Positions 43,170 to 52,431 are shown, counted from the stretch's first letter. The stretch: DNA of 64,000 nucleotides from Cyclobacteriaceae bacterium (GCA_028284125.1 JANQSI010000003.1:62001-126000), one strand, 5' to 3'. Made by a program: numbers and translations. Notes: a model not told the origin generated them from the sequence alone.

Positions 43170-44587
43170 AAAAACTACTTTTAATAGTAGCAATATTTAT
43201 AAGTTATCATTCGACTGCTCAGTCTGAAGACAGTACACAAGTGATGCCTTTTGATGACTTCTATTCCATGGTTATCGACTATCATCCTGTGGTACAACAG
43301 GCCAGACTATTGCCTCAGAATGCGCAGATGGAAATCCGACTTGCGAGAGGTGGTTTTGATCCTAAGCTGGAAGGCTCCTGGGATTTCAAGGAATTCAAAG
43401 AGACGGAATACTATAACAATGGGGACATTTCGCTAAAAATACCAACCTGGTTTCCAATAGATCCTAAAGTTGGAATTGAAAGAAACAGGGGAAACTTCTT
43501 AAATCCGGAAAATTTCATTTCCGACAACACTAATAATCGGCAAGTATATGCAGGTGTTTCAGTTCCTATAGGTCAAGGGCTTTTCATAGATCAACGAAGA
43601 GCAACAGTTAAAAAAGCGCGATTGATGCAAGGAATGGCTGAAGCTGAGCAGATAAAGGAAATCAACAAAGTATTATTGACGGCAGTAAAAGATTATTGGC
43701 AGTGGTATTATGCCTACAATAATTACCAGCTGATTCTACAAAGCATCAACATTGCCCAAGACATCTTTGATCGTACGACACTTGCATTTCAATACGGCGA
43801 AGCAGCAGCAATCGACACAGTTCAAGCAAAAATTGCGCTACAGTCAAGACAAGTAGATTTCCAACAAGCAAATATTGAGAGAATAAGTGCGATGTTGACA
43901 TTATCCAATCATTTATGGTCTGAATCTGGAATTCCACTGGAGCTGGCAAATGATGTTCGTCCGGAAGATCCACTTAGCGATACCTTCGATGATGAAATTC
44001 TAGGAGAGCTTGCCACAATGGCTCGACAAAACCACCCGGAGTTAAGGAAACTTGACCTGAAAAACGAGTCTCTATTCGTCGACAAAAGCCTGGCAAGGGA
44101 AAACCTAAAACCACGATTGGACTTAGATTATTTCTTATTGGATCAACCACTGGCACCTAATGGTGATAACAGTAGCGTCAGTTTTAATGAAAACTACAAG
44201 GTTGGATTGGCATTTGAGTTTCCAATTTTTCTGAGAAAAGAACGAGCCAAACTCAACAAAATAGATCTTAAAATCCAAGAGAACAGTTTTTCGAGAACAT
44301 TCCGAGAGCGCGAAATCCTCAATGATATTAGCATCCGCTTCAACACAATTCTGGCTACTGGGACCATTTTACAACAGCAGCAGGATATGGTTAACAACTA
44401 CCAACTGATTCTCGATGCAGAGCGTCTTAATCTCCAAAATGGTGAAAGCGACCTTTTCAAGATCAATATCCAGTTTGAGAAATTGATCAATTCACAAACA
44501 AAACTTTTCAAACTTCGATCTGAATATCAGAAAGATATCGCTGGCCTCTACTGGGCGGCCGGTATTGCAAACCTGGGCTATCAATAG
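43166..44587 (+). CDS. TolC-family outer-membrane channel
   Basis: A 473-residue protein with a signal peptide ending STAQ. It shows the two repeated halves of outer-membrane efflux proteins: long helices around LLTAVKDYWQWYYAYNNYQL and the matching ILNDISIRFNTILATGTILQQQQDMVNNYQLILDAERLNLQNGESDLFKIN, with beta strands between (KVGLAFEFPIFLRKERAKL). It forms the trimeric exit duct of the preceding exporter. The overlap with the adaptor gene indicates coupled translation. Confidence 0.9.
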   Translation: MKKLLLIVAIFISYHSTAQSEDSTQVMPFDDFYSMVIDYHPVVQQARLLPQNAQMEIRLARGGFDPKLEGSWDFKEFKETEYYNNGDISLKIPTWFPIDPKVGIERNRGNFLNPENFISDNTNNRQVYAGVSVPIGQGLFIDQRRATVKKARLMQGMAEAEQIKEINKVLLTAVKDYWQWYYAYNNYQLILQSINIAQDIFDRTTLAFQYGEAAAIDTVQAKIALQSRQVDFQQANIERISAMLTLSNHLWSESGIPLELANDVRPEDPLSDTFDDEILGELATMARQNHPELRKLDLKNESLFVDKSLARENLKPRLDLDYFLLDQPLAPNGDNSSVSFNENYKVGLAFEFPIFLRKERAKLNKIDLKIQENSFSRTFREREILNDISIRFNTILATGTILQQQQDMVNNYQLILDAERLNLQNGESDLFKINIQFEKLINSQTKLFKLRSEYQKDIAGLYWAAGIANLGYQ

Positions 44588-44618
44588 GTTTTCTTTATAT
44601 CAAGCATAACAATATTAT

Positions 44619-44631
44619 ATAGTATGACTAT
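44619..44631 (+). promoter_or_regulatory. Imperfect operator-like repeat downstream of the TolC gene
   Basis: ATAGT-ATG-ACTAT has five-base exact arms and the same outer letters as the palindromes at 38896-38912 and 44661-44673. It may be a weaker copy of the same binding site. Confidence 0.35.
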
Positions 44632-44660
44632 GTAACATAATTGTATATTATCTGTTTATA

Positions 44661-44673
44661 ATAGTAATACTAT
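44661..44673 (+). promoter_or_regulatory. 13-base palindrome shared with the first TetR promoter region
   Basis: ATAGTA-A-TACTAT is a perfect inverted repeat and equals the core of the 38896-38912 site apart from the central base. It is followed directly by TATCGTA (44671-44677), the word that occurs twice near 38866. It lies 13 bases upstream of the small ORF at 44686. Confidence 0.5.
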
Positions 44674-44685
44674 CGTACTATAGAT

Positions 44686-44781
44686 ATGAATAAGAAAATG
44701 GACGCCTACGAAATTTCAGCAATCTTGATGATCATCTTCATCTTCGTCATTCTTGCATTAGTTGACGTTGTGCTGAAATAG
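44686..44781 (+). CDS. 31-residue single-helix membrane protein
   Basis: Open frame of 31 residues: a short polar start with MNKKMDAYEIS, then one hydrophobic helix (AILMIIFIFVILALVDVV) ending in Lys. The codon pattern and a perfect operator-like palindrome just upstream suggest it is real. It resembles small membrane proteins that attach to RND or ABC pumps and modulate them, such as AcrZ, but there is no sequence evidence for that. It ends seven bases from the convergent second TetR gene. Not every such frame is translated, so this stays tentative. Confidence 0.45.
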   Translation: MNKKMDAYEISAILMIIFIFVILALVDVVLK

Positions 44782-44788
44782 AGAAGGG

Positions 44789-45472
44789 TTATTTCACAAG
44801 CTTCATGATCGTGCTTAGTAGAAAATCATACACCTGATTTTCAATAGATTGCTCATCACTTCTCGATATCTCAGTAAGTGAAGGAAGATGTAATGCAAAG
44901 AATGCCTGTTGATGTGATGCTTCAAGAATGGTGCTTATAAGTGCATGCGAATATTGGTATTTGGGGTTAATCTCTTGAATTATCAATGCTATTTTGTGAC
45001 ATAGGCCCTTGTATCCCATAAACAATCCTTGACTGTTAATCTCATCAACCTGCTTTGTCAAATACGTTTTATCTGATTCTGTGTCAACAACTCTTCTGAG
45101 TGCATTGAGATTAAGACCATCCAGATTGATCGCACCCACATTTTCATCAACGTGACAAATGATCCTTAATACCTTGGCCAGTTTCTCTTTCGGATTCTCG
45201 ATGTGATAGGTTTTGAAGTCTATCATGTATTCAATCCACGCCCAGTACCAAGTGGCCAAATAAACCAACAGCTTCAGTTTGTTATCAAAATACCTATAAA
45301 TCGAAGCCTCGGTAGAATTGATTTTATCAGCCAATTTTTTAAATGTGAATAGCTCGAAACCTAACTCGTCAATTAATTCTATTGAGGTAGCAACAATATT
45401 CCGACCCAATTCAGATGACTGTGGATCTTTATTATAGTGCTTCTCTCCTATTACAATGCTGATGACTGACAT
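44789..45472 (-). CDS. TetR/AcrR-family regulator (cassette repressor 2)
   Basis: A 227-residue paralogue of the 38945-39619 product. The helix-turn-helix reads LIDELGFELFTFKKLADKINSTEASIYRYFDNKLKLLVYL, and the effector half carries the same phrase ESDKTYLTKQVDE. It closes the cassette on the opposite strand. Because the DNA-binding helices are nearly identical (STEASIYRYF in both), the two proteins probably recognise the same or overlapping sites, and could form heterodimers. The effector domains have drifted more, so ligands may differ. Confidence 0.88.
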   Translation of the reverse strand: MSVISIVIGEKHYNKDPQSSELGRNIVATSIELIDELGFELFTFKKLADKINSTEASIYRYFDNKLKLLVYLATWYWAWIEYMIDFKTYHIENPKEKLAKVLRIICHVDENVGAINLDGLNLNALRRVVDTESDKTYLTKQVDEINSQGLFMGYKGLCHKIALIIQEINPKYQYSHALISTILEASHQQAFFALHLPSLTEISRSDEQSIENQVYDFLLSTIMKLVK

Positions 45473-45566
45473 AATAAAAGATTCAATATTTACAATGAAA
45501 GTAAAGCTACCTACGAAGGAAGTAACAATTTGTTTGTTTGAATGGCTATTCCGTCCCTGATTTCAA

Positions 45567-46757
45567 CTACCCTAAGAAGGAAATCAAAACACCTGCTGCG
45601 ACTGCCGATCCGATTACTCCTGAAATATTAGAAGCCATGGCATATTGCAATAGGTGATTAGATGGATCATGTTTTAACGCAAGATCATTGGCAACTCTTG
45701 AAGCCATCGGCACTGCGCTTAGGCCAGTTGCTCCAATCAATGGATTAATTTTCTTTTTCCCAATGAGGTTGTAAATCTTAACAGCGCAAATACCACCAGC
45801 TATTGAAATAGCGAAAGCAATGAACCCACCACCGATTATCATAAGCGTATCAGCATTTAAAAAAGCTTTGGCAGTCATTGTTCCTCCTACTGCTAAACCA
45901 AGGAAAATTGTTGCTGTATTCAAGATCGTTTCTGAAGCAGCCTTTGATAGTCTGCCAGTAGCGGAACCTATTTCTTTTGCAAGATTTCCAAAAAGCAGCA
46001 TCCCTAAAAGTGGGACAGAAGATGGAACCAAAAGTGAAACAACCGTACCAAGTCCGATCGGAAACAGTATTTTCAACATTTGCATGTTTTTGACTGGAAC
46101 TTTTGGCGGATAGAGTTTATCCTGAGCCTTCATGTTTATCATCAGCTCTTTCTTAGTCATGGTCAGTCGAACAACGAAAGGAATGATCACAGGAACAAGT
46201 GCCATGTAGGAGTAAGCAGCGATCGCAATCGGACCAAGCAAATGATCCGCTAATTTTATTGTCGTGTAAATGGCTGTCGGACCATCTGCCCCACCAATGA
46301 TTCCTAGAGAAGCGGCTTCTTTCAATGTGAATCCCATTGCCACAGCAGAAATAAGAACTGTGAATATTCCGATCTGCGCAGCTGCTCCAAAAAAGGCAAG
46401 TCTTAAGTTCCGAAGCATTGGACCAAAATCAGTAAGCGCCCCTACACCTAAGAATATCACTGGAGGTAAAAACCCGGTCTTAATAAGGGAGTAGTAAACA
46501 AAATTCATAATCCCGTGCTGCTTGGCTATTTGATAAAGTGTCAATGATTCATCGACCTTCTCAACACCCATTTGTCCACCAGGAAAGTTCGCCATCAACA
46601 TGCCGAAAGCGATAGGAACCAAAAGCAATGGCTCATATTGCTTCCTTATTCCCAGGTATAAAAGGAAAAACGCTATGACAATCATCAGCAGAATTTCAGG
46701 GTTCTCCCCTATCTGCTGAAATGCAGTCATTTCATATAAATTTCGTAATAGATCCAA
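45567..46757 (-). CDS. oadB: Na+-pumping decarboxylase beta subunit
   Basis: A 396-residue membrane protein of the OadB/GcdB/MmdB family with about nine helices. Conserved phrases include FLGVGALTDFGPMLRNLR, AASLGIIGGADGPTAIYTTIKLA (the essential Asp region in GGADGP) and GATGLSAVPMASRVAN. It carries out decarboxylation of carboxybiotin coupled to sodium export. It starts seven bases after the alpha-subunit stop in a gamma-alpha-beta operon. Confidence 0.94.
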   Translation of the reverse strand: MDLLRNLYEMTAFQQIGENPEILLMIVIAFFLLYLGIRKQYEPLLLVPIAFGMLMANFPGGQMGVEKVDESLTLYQIAKQHGIMNFVYYSLIKTGFLPPVIFLGVGALTDFGPMLRNLRLAFFGAAAQIGIFTVLISAVAMGFTLKEAASLGIIGGADGPTAIYTTIKLADHLLGPIAIAAYSYMALVPVIIPFVVRLTMTKKELMINMKAQDKLYPPKVPVKNMQMLKILFPIGLGTVVSLLVPSSVPLLGMLLFGNLAKEIGSATGRLSKAASETILNTATIFLGLAVGGTMTAKAFLNADTLMIIGGGFIAFAISIAGGICAVKIYNLIGKKKINPLIGATGLSAVPMASRVANDLALKHDPSNHLLQYAMASNISGVIGSAVAAGVLISFLG

Positions 46758-46764
46758 GCGGCTG

Positions 46765-48651
46765 TTAGTTTACTCTGAAGAGGACATCATCGTCTAAAAC
46801 GGCATCCGTATCTTTTACTAAAACTTCACTCACTGTTCCCTCAACTTCCGATTTCACCGCATTGCTCACTTTCATCGCCTCTATGTAACAAACGATATCA
46901 CCGACCTTCACTTGATCTCCAACTTGGAGCGCCTTCTCGGAAGAATCTTTGGTCATGTAGATCGTTCCTTCAAGCGGAGCAAGGATTTCTTTTGAACCTG
47001 AAGATCCATTAGTCGAAGCAGCAACCGGTGTCTTTTCCTGCGTCACAGGTGCTGTTGAGGCTGGTGCTTGATCACCATTGTAAGAAATGGAGACTTTGAA
47101 TTTCTCACCGTTTACATCAATATCCAATGTTTTTGGTTGAACGACAGAGGGCACAGAAGAAGGAGCTTCAGATGCAATTGGTGCAGATTCTTCACTTTTC
47201 TTTTCCTCCAGATCTTTTTCAAAACCTGCTTTCGCTTTTCCTGACTTGTAGTCTTCGTACTGGGTAGGATGCATGGCATACTCGAACAGTTCTTCATCAT
47301 CTTGTCCAGTATCCCATCCTTTTTCCTCCATTTTCTTCCTAAAGTCTTCTAAGGCATCAGGTTGTAAATCCTGTGGGTCTCCTTCGAAAAAATCTCTTCC
47401 TTGTTCTTTCGCAAGATTCTTTAGCTCATCGCCCACTTTTCCAGGTAGTCGACCAGATTTACCGAGAACCATATCCCAGGTATTGTCATCAAGTAGTGAC
47501 CATCGTTCCTTGCCCTTCATCATCTGCATGACATTGACTAAAGCCGCATTCTTAACATACTGACTGTATGGTGTAACCAGTGGTGGATATCCCAGAATTG
47601 GCCAAATGTGTTGGACCTCCTCAAACAATGCGATCAATAATTCATCTTGAGTAACTTCCGGTTTGTTCTTTTTCGCCATCCATTTGTTCAGGCTAACAAG
47701 ATTGTTTTCAAGATCTGACATTAAACTTCCCATCATTCCGCCTGGCAATCCTGGCCCAATAAGCAACGCATTCATCAGCCTGTTTTTTGGGTTGATGTAA
47801 TACCCAAGAAACTCGTCTATAAATTCCTGTGTCAGGGATCGAGCTTGCATGTAAGCCTTCATATTGATGTCTGGAACTGAAAAGCCAGCATCTCTAAGCA
47901 CTTCATGTACAGTCAAAAGGTCGGCAAGTACTGTTCCATATGATAATGGTTCCATAGCTACATCTACAATATCTGCTCCAGCACGTGCAGCCTCTAGTGA
48001 TGATGCGACACTAAATCCGGGCCCGGAATGTCCGTGATATTGAACCAAAATATCTGGCTTGATGGATTTTACCCCTTCAACAATTTTACCAATTGTCACC
48101 GGGCGACCAACACCTGCCATGTCCTTGATACAAATTTCCTGAGTGCCCATATCAATCAGCTCTCCAGCCATATTGATATAGTACTCGGCTGTATGTAGTT
48201 CAGAATGTGTGATGCACAAACAGCATTGTGAGACCATTCCACCTTCTTTTGCATAATCAATGGAGAGCTTAAGGTTCCGAGTATCATTGAGGCCATCGAA
48301 GGATCTGGCAATGTCTGTTCCCTGAATCTTTTTCAACTTGTACATTAACTTTCTCACGTCCCTTGGAACAGGGAACATTCTAAGAGCATTGAGTCCACGC
48401 TCCAACATATGTGTCTGAATACCGGCGTCATTGAAAGCCTGAGTCCATTCTCTCACAGATTTGTTGGGGTTCTCACCGTACAACAAATTGATCTGTTCGA
48501 AACCTCCTCCATTGGTTTCTACCCTTCTAAAACAGCCCATTTCAACAATTGGCTCAGCGACTCGCACCAATTGATCCACTCTGGGCATGTATTTCCCAGA
48601 AGATTGCCACATGTCTCTATAGACTAAACTTAGTCCAATATCTCGTCCCAT
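46765..48651 (-). CDS. oadA: Biotin-dependent decarboxylase alpha subunit (OadA-like, atypical)
   Basis: A 628-residue protein: a carboxyltransferase TIM barrel (residues 1-290), a PYC_OADA-type helical region (300-470), a Pro/Ala/Ser-rich linker (490-550) and a biotinyl domain with the biotin-bearing Lys594 in EAMKVSN. Metal-site residues are present: D13, K176 in KDMAG, and H206/H208 in HGHSG. However the canonical RDAHQS is RDMWQS here and RGQN is RGLN, so the substrate pocket differs from oxaloacetate decarboxylase. The genuine substrate may be another carboxylated acid. It sits 12 bases after the gamma subunit. Confidence 0.88.
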   Translation of the reverse strand: MGRDIGLSLVYRDMWQSSGKYMPRVDQLVRVAEPIVEMGCFRRVETNGGGFEQINLLYGENPNKSVREWTQAFNDAGIQTHMLERGLNALRMFPVPRDVRKLMYKLKKIQGTDIARSFDGLNDTRNLKLSIDYAKEGGMVSQCCLCITHSELHTAEYYINMAGELIDMGTQEICIKDMAGVGRPVTIGKIVEGVKSIKPDILVQYHGHSGPGFSVASSLEAARAGADIVDVAMEPLSYGTVLADLLTVHEVLRDAGFSVPDINMKAYMQARSLTQEFIDEFLGYYINPKNRLMNALLIGPGLPGGMMGSLMSDLENNLVSLNKWMAKKNKPEVTQDELLIALFEEVQHIWPILGYPPLVTPYSQYVKNAALVNVMQMMKGKERWSLLDDNTWDMVLGKSGRLPGKVGDELKNLAKEQGRDFFEGDPQDLQPDALEDFRKKMEEKGWDTGQDDEELFEYAMHPTQYEDYKSGKAKAGFEKDLEEKKSEESAPIASEAPSSVPSVVQPKTLDIDVNGEKFKVSISYNGDQAPASTAPVTQEKTPVAASTNGSSGSKEILAPLEGTIYMTKDSSEKALQVGDQVKVGDIVCYIEAMKVSNAVKSEVEGTVSEVLVKDTDAVLDDDVLFRVN

Positions 48652-48663
48652 AATTTTCTTGGA

Positions 48664-48891
48664 TTAATCTTTTTCTATCTTCGTTATTTTCCCTCTTCCT
48701 TGTGTAAAAGCTTCAACCGCTCCAGATATGGCTGCAACTTTTGCCGCAGATATTTGACCTTCCGTAAGAGATAGCCTATTGACTAGTCGGATCAGAACAT
48801 TTCCTGTCAATACCACCAATAGCAGAACAATAAATACTGTGATCATTCCGATGGCCAGAAGAGATAGTGCGGTTGATAGTTCACCATCCAT
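48664..48891 (-). CDS. oadG: Na+-pumping decarboxylase gamma subunit
   Basis: A 75-residue protein with one membrane helix (residues 11-34) and a charged cytoplasmic tail, matching OadG in size and layout (LLAIGMITVFIVLLLVVLTGNVLIRLVN). It anchors the alpha subunit to the membrane beta subunit. It is the first gene of the operon. The C-terminus ends in a mixed charged tail (RGKITKIEKD) without the His-rich zinc-binding segment some OadG proteins have. Confidence 0.82.
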   Translation of the reverse strand: MDGELSTALSLLAIGMITVFIVLLLVVLTGNVLIRLVNRLSLTEGQISAAKVAAISGAVEAFTQGRGKITKIEKD

Positions 48892-49000
48892 AGATTATTC
48901 GTGATGTTGAATGAGCTAAGTTAAATGCTAAATGCTTCTTGAGCTAGTTTAAACGCACTTTATTCAACAAAAAGGTTAGATATTTAACGTACAGGTAATC

Positions 49001-49666
49001 TCAGTTTTTCAACTTTTCCAAAACATCTTCTACCTTCTCTTGAACTCCTTTGTAATATTCTGTTTTGGACAAGAAAAGGTATTGATAGGCATACATGATA
49101 TTTCGGAATTCTGCCTCACTCAGAAATTCTCGCGCTACTCGATTTCTTCCGACAAACACCACATTTCTAAAATAGAATGGCTTATAGAAATCCCTTAGGT
49201 GTTGATTGATTGCATCATCATACTGTTTTACACCGCGGTAGTATTGCTCGTACAAGCTGACCAACTGATTTCTCAACTCAAAATCAGAAATCAATCCCAT
49301 TTGACCAGATGCCTTCAGCGATTCGTAGGTCGTTAGTTGTGGTACAAATGGCGGATTATATTGGGTGCTAAGCAAATATGTGACCAACGAATCTTCATTG
49401 TACGAACGTCCAGTAGCTGCATTAGTCAACTTCACCAAAGAATTGCTCATATAGCTATTCCATGAATTTAGTGTGTCGAGTGCATTAAAATCCGCAGTTA
49501 AATCCTCCTCTAAACTTTGTAAATATTGATTTGCCTGGATCGTGTTTGCCTTTTCCTCCTTATAGCTTTCGAGGTAAAAAGCAATACTAATCCCAAGGAT
49601 TACAACCAATAGATTCGCAATATGATCCAACCAATTTATCTTCTTCATCTTTTTAAAACTCTTCAA
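49001..49666 (-). CDS. DUF6090-like membrane-anchored protein
   Basis: A 221-residue protein with one N-terminal membrane helix (ANLLVVILGISIAFYLESYKEEK), then helices rich in Glu, Leu and Tyr (YLQSLEEDLTADFNALDTLNSW), and the conserved TYESLKASGQMGLISDFELRNQLVSLYEQYY. This is the pattern of the Bacteroidota family DUF6090, whose function is unknown. Met7 is an equally good start. Monocistronic, divergent from the M48 peptidase gene. Confidence 0.68.
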   Translation of the reverse strand: MKSFKKMKKINWLDHIANLLVVILGISIAFYLESYKEEKANTIQANQYLQSLEEDLTADFNALDTLNSWNSYMSNSLVKLTNAATGRSYNEDSLVTYLLSTQYNPPFVPQLTTYESLKASGQMGLISDFELRNQLVSLYEQYYRGVKQYDDAINQHLRDFYKPFYFRNVVFVGRNRVAREFLSEAEFRNIMYAYQYLFLSKTEYYKGVQEKVEDVLEKLKN

Positions 49667-49832
49667 CTAGATTAAACGATATCCAAGGTAATAACTGAAT
49701 CGGAATCAATTGACAATGTTCAATATCTGAAATCAATTTCACGTTAACTAAGTACAAGTATGCCTAATTTCCGGCATGATTCTTATTAATAAAATAAGAC
49801 TTTAATTTACTTTGAATGTTTATTTACCTCAC

Positions 49833-50645
49833 ATGAAAAAGCTAATTGTTATATCCATCATTTTTATAGCATTCGTAGGCATACAATGCAGTAGTGTTCC
49901 AGTAAGCGGTCGTTCGCAATTAAGCCTAGTTGGAAATGACAAAATCTTTCCAACAAGCTTTGAACAATATGAAGTAGTTAAAAAGGAAGGAAACATTGTC
50001 ACCGGGACTGAACAAGCGCAAATGGTGAAACGAGTAGGTGTACGAATCCAGCGGGCGGTTGAACAATACTTTGTTGACCTTGGAGAGCCTCGATACTTAG
50101 ATGATTATCAGTGGGAATTCAACCTCATCGATGAGGAAGTAGTCAACGCATGGTGTATGCCTGGGGGTAAAGTGGCATTTTATACCGGTATTATGCCCAT
50201 TTGTCAAAATGAGGAAGGCGTGGCTGTGGTAATGGGACATGAGATTGCACATGCGATTGCCAATCATGGACGAGAAAGAATCAGTCAACAGTATGCTGCT
50301 CAGGCAGGGCTTGGAATTGTTGGAGCTGTGCTTGGTGCGGGAACTGCCGCTGGTCCAGGTCCAGAGTTGATTATGCAAGGTGCAGGTGCTGCAACTTCAC
50401 TTGGGATTTTGGCTTTTTCCAGAAAACACGAATCTGAAGCGGATAAACTAGGACTCTATTTCATGGCAATGGCTGGATACGATCCCCAACATGCTCCTAA
50501 GTTCTGGGAACGGATGGCAGCAAACAGTGGCGGAGAACAACCACCAGAATTCACGTCCACGCATCCGTCACATGATACGAGAATCTCAGATTTAAATGCC
50601 AATATGCCTAAGGCAATGGAATATTACAGAAAGTCTAAAAATTAG
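49833..50645 (+). CDS. M48-family metallopeptidase lipoprotein
   Basis: A 270-residue lipoprotein. The Met at base 49833 gives a standard lipoprotein signal with lipobox GIQC (Cys19); the earlier Met is less suitable. The M48 domain has HEIAH at residues 136-140, and the third zinc ligand Glu in KHESEADKLG. The C-terminal PPEFTSTHPSHDTRISDL is a family hallmark. Relatives LoiP/YcaL and BepA degrade or refold misassembled outer-membrane proteins in the periplasm. No TPR domain is fused, so it is LoiP-like rather than BepA. Confidence 0.92.
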   Translation: MKKLIVISIIFIAFVGIQCSSVPVSGRSQLSLVGNDKIFPTSFEQYEVVKKEGNIVTGTEQAQMVKRVGVRIQRAVEQYFVDLGEPRYLDDYQWEFNLIDEEVVNAWCMPGGKVAFYTGIMPICQNEEGVAVVMGHEIAHAIANHGRERISQQYAAQAGLGIVGAVLGAGTAAGPGPELIMQGAGAATSLGILAFSRKHESEADKLGLYFMAMAGYDPQHAPKFWERMAANSGGEQPPEFTSTHPSHDTRISDLNANMPKAMEYYRKSKN

Positions 50646-50653
50646 GATTTAAA

Positions 50654-51784
50654 TCAATCTCCTGCAGATTCAAACATCTCTAGGTTGAGCGCAGGTATGA
50701 TTCTACAAGCATTTTTGTAATACACTTTTTTAAGTACCTCATCCGTTAGACCAAGTCCGTACATTCGCCAGAATGCATGATACTTCTTGTAGTAGGGAAA
50801 GTACTCATCTTCCGTCTCTAGTACTCTGAAGTAGGTATAAAACTCTTCTTTGTTGTAAGCGTCTTTAGCGAATAAAACGCGATCTTGGTATTCTTCGAAA
50901 AATTGCTTGGCACGACGTGGTTGTCTTCCAAATTCTGCGATTACTGCCCCAATTCCAAAATTTACATTCGGATAAGTATCTAGATGTTTACTTGCCTTGT
51001 CCAAATTGTTGGCCATCCAACCCATGTGGGCATTGATGAAAGTAGTGTTCGGATGCTTTTTGAAAATATTGTGTTCCTCAGCTATGATCTGATCAAAAGG
51101 TGCAGGATCGGTGTCAGATCGTTTCCTGCCAGGACGCAGTTTCAACTCCAACCATCGTTCATTATTGGCATCCATTGGTTCCCAAAAAGGTGCAGGATCA
51201 GCTGCATGGATGATAACCGGAATTCCTAATTTGCCACACTCAGCCCAGACCGGATCAATTCTTGGATCATCAATCGGAACCCTATTTCCATTTATATCAG
51301 TGGTTCTCAACCCAAGACTTTTATAAATCTTTAAGCCGGTCGCTCCATTTTTCACATCTTCTCTCAACTGTCTAACTGCCTCTTCAGTCCAACCTTCTTT
51401 ACCAATATTCTTAAAAGATACATTTGTAAAAACCACTATTCTTTCAGGAGCCTCTCCCTCTACTCTCCTTACCATTCCTGCCAAGTATTCTTGTGAACCA
51501 ATATCTCCAGCCGCTCGATCAAAACCACGACCACTTAGATTCACCATTGCTCTCATATTGATCTCATCCATTTCCTCCACCAATATTCCTATCCGCTCTT
51601 TGGTCAAATTCCACTGATGACTGTGAACATCAACGAAAGGAAACTTTGCCCTTTTAATTGGGTTTTCTGGAACGACAAGTGTTGACTTGGGATTATAATC
51701 CTCAAAACTCACATTTGGCTCTGCTTCTTGAGCTAATAGTTGTGAAGAAAGAAGAATAGCAACAGCAAGAATAGAATGTTTCAT
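50654..51784 (-). CDS. Secreted amidohydrolase (Amidohydro_2)
   Basis: A 376-residue protein with the start at base 51784, which gives a signal peptide ending LLAQ. It is a TIM-barrel amidohydrolase of the COG2159 type: FVDVHSHQW contains the first HxH metal motif, VIIHAADPAPF the third-strand His, and FINAHMGW the fourth. Such enzymes are often decarboxylases or lactonases acting on small aromatic or sugar-like substrates. The substrate is not evident. It is convergent with the M48 gene and divergent from the dCMP deaminase gene. Confidence 0.85.
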   Translation of the reverse strand: MKHSILAVAILLSSQLLAQEAEPNVSFEDYNPKSTLVVPENPIKRAKFPFVDVHSHQWNLTKERIGILVEEMDEINMRAMVNLSGRGFDRAAGDIGSQEYLAGMVRRVEGEAPERIVVFTNVSFKNIGKEGWTEEAVRQLREDVKNGATGLKIYKSLGLRTTDINGNRVPIDDPRIDPVWAECGKLGIPVIIHAADPAPFWEPMDANNERWLELKLRPGRKRSDTDPAPFDQIIAEEHNIFKKHPNTTFINAHMGWMANNLDKASKHLDTYPNVNFGIGAVIAEFGRQPRRAKQFFEEYQDRVLFAKDAYNKEEFYTYFRVLETEDEYFPYYKKYHAFWRMYGLGLTDEVLKKVYYKNACRIIPALNLEMFESAGD

Positions 51785-51880
51785 TTGTGGTCTTTTTGCA
51801 AGTATACGATTCTCTTTTCTTATATGTTCATTCATTGTGGTTCATTGGTATTCAACAACGAAGCGTGGTAATTTCGCAAC

Positions 51881-52363
51881 ATGGTTCGACCTGAATTTGA
51901 TGATATCTACATGGAATTGGCAGTAAACCTGGCCAAAAGATCCCACTGCATAAAACGTCATGTAGGAGCGGTGTTAGTTAAAGACACCAGAATTATTTCC
52001 ATTGGCTACAACGGGCCACCGTCAGGAACCCATAACTGCGACGAAGAGTGGCCAGAAAAGGGTTGTCCCAGAGATTCCAAGGGTGGTTGCTCGCTTGCTA
52101 TTCATGCCGAGCAAAATGCAATTCTTTACGCTGTGAAAAACAAAACCTCGGTTGAAGGCGCCACACTTTATGTCACTTTGTCTCCCTGTCTAGCTTGCTC
52201 CAGGATCATCTATTCAATGGGAATTGAAAAAGTGATTTACCTAAAATCCTACGCAGAATACAAAGGGATCCAAAACGATGAAGGTGTCGATTTCCTTAGA
52301 AAATTTGGAGTGATTGTAGAAAAATATGAAGGTAACTTGGAGAATGTCACCGAATTAGTTTGA
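51881..52363 (+). CDS. dCMP/cytidine deaminase family protein
   Basis: A 160-residue zinc deaminase. HAE (residues 75-77) and PCLAC (C103, C106) form the catalytic zinc site, and the N-terminal half carries GYNGPPSGTHNCDEEW with extra Cys residues, typical of dCMP deaminase (ComEB type) rather than cytidine deaminase. It makes dUMP for thymidylate synthesis. A TAnnTTTG-like box (TAATTTCG, 51869-51876) lies just before the ATG. Confidence 0.93.
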   Translation: MVRPEFDDIYMELAVNLAKRSHCIKRHVGAVLVKDTRIISIGYNGPPSGTHNCDEEWPEKGCPRDSKGGCSLAIHAEQNAILYAVKNKTSVEGATLYVTLSPCLACSRIIYSMGIEKVIYLKSYAEYKGIQNDEGVDFLRKFGVIVEKYEGNLENVTELV

Positions 52364-52431
52364 TACGAAATTCACCAACTATTAGAATTCTGATGTTTTA
52401 AAAGTGCTAGCTTGACCAAAATCTAAAAAAA

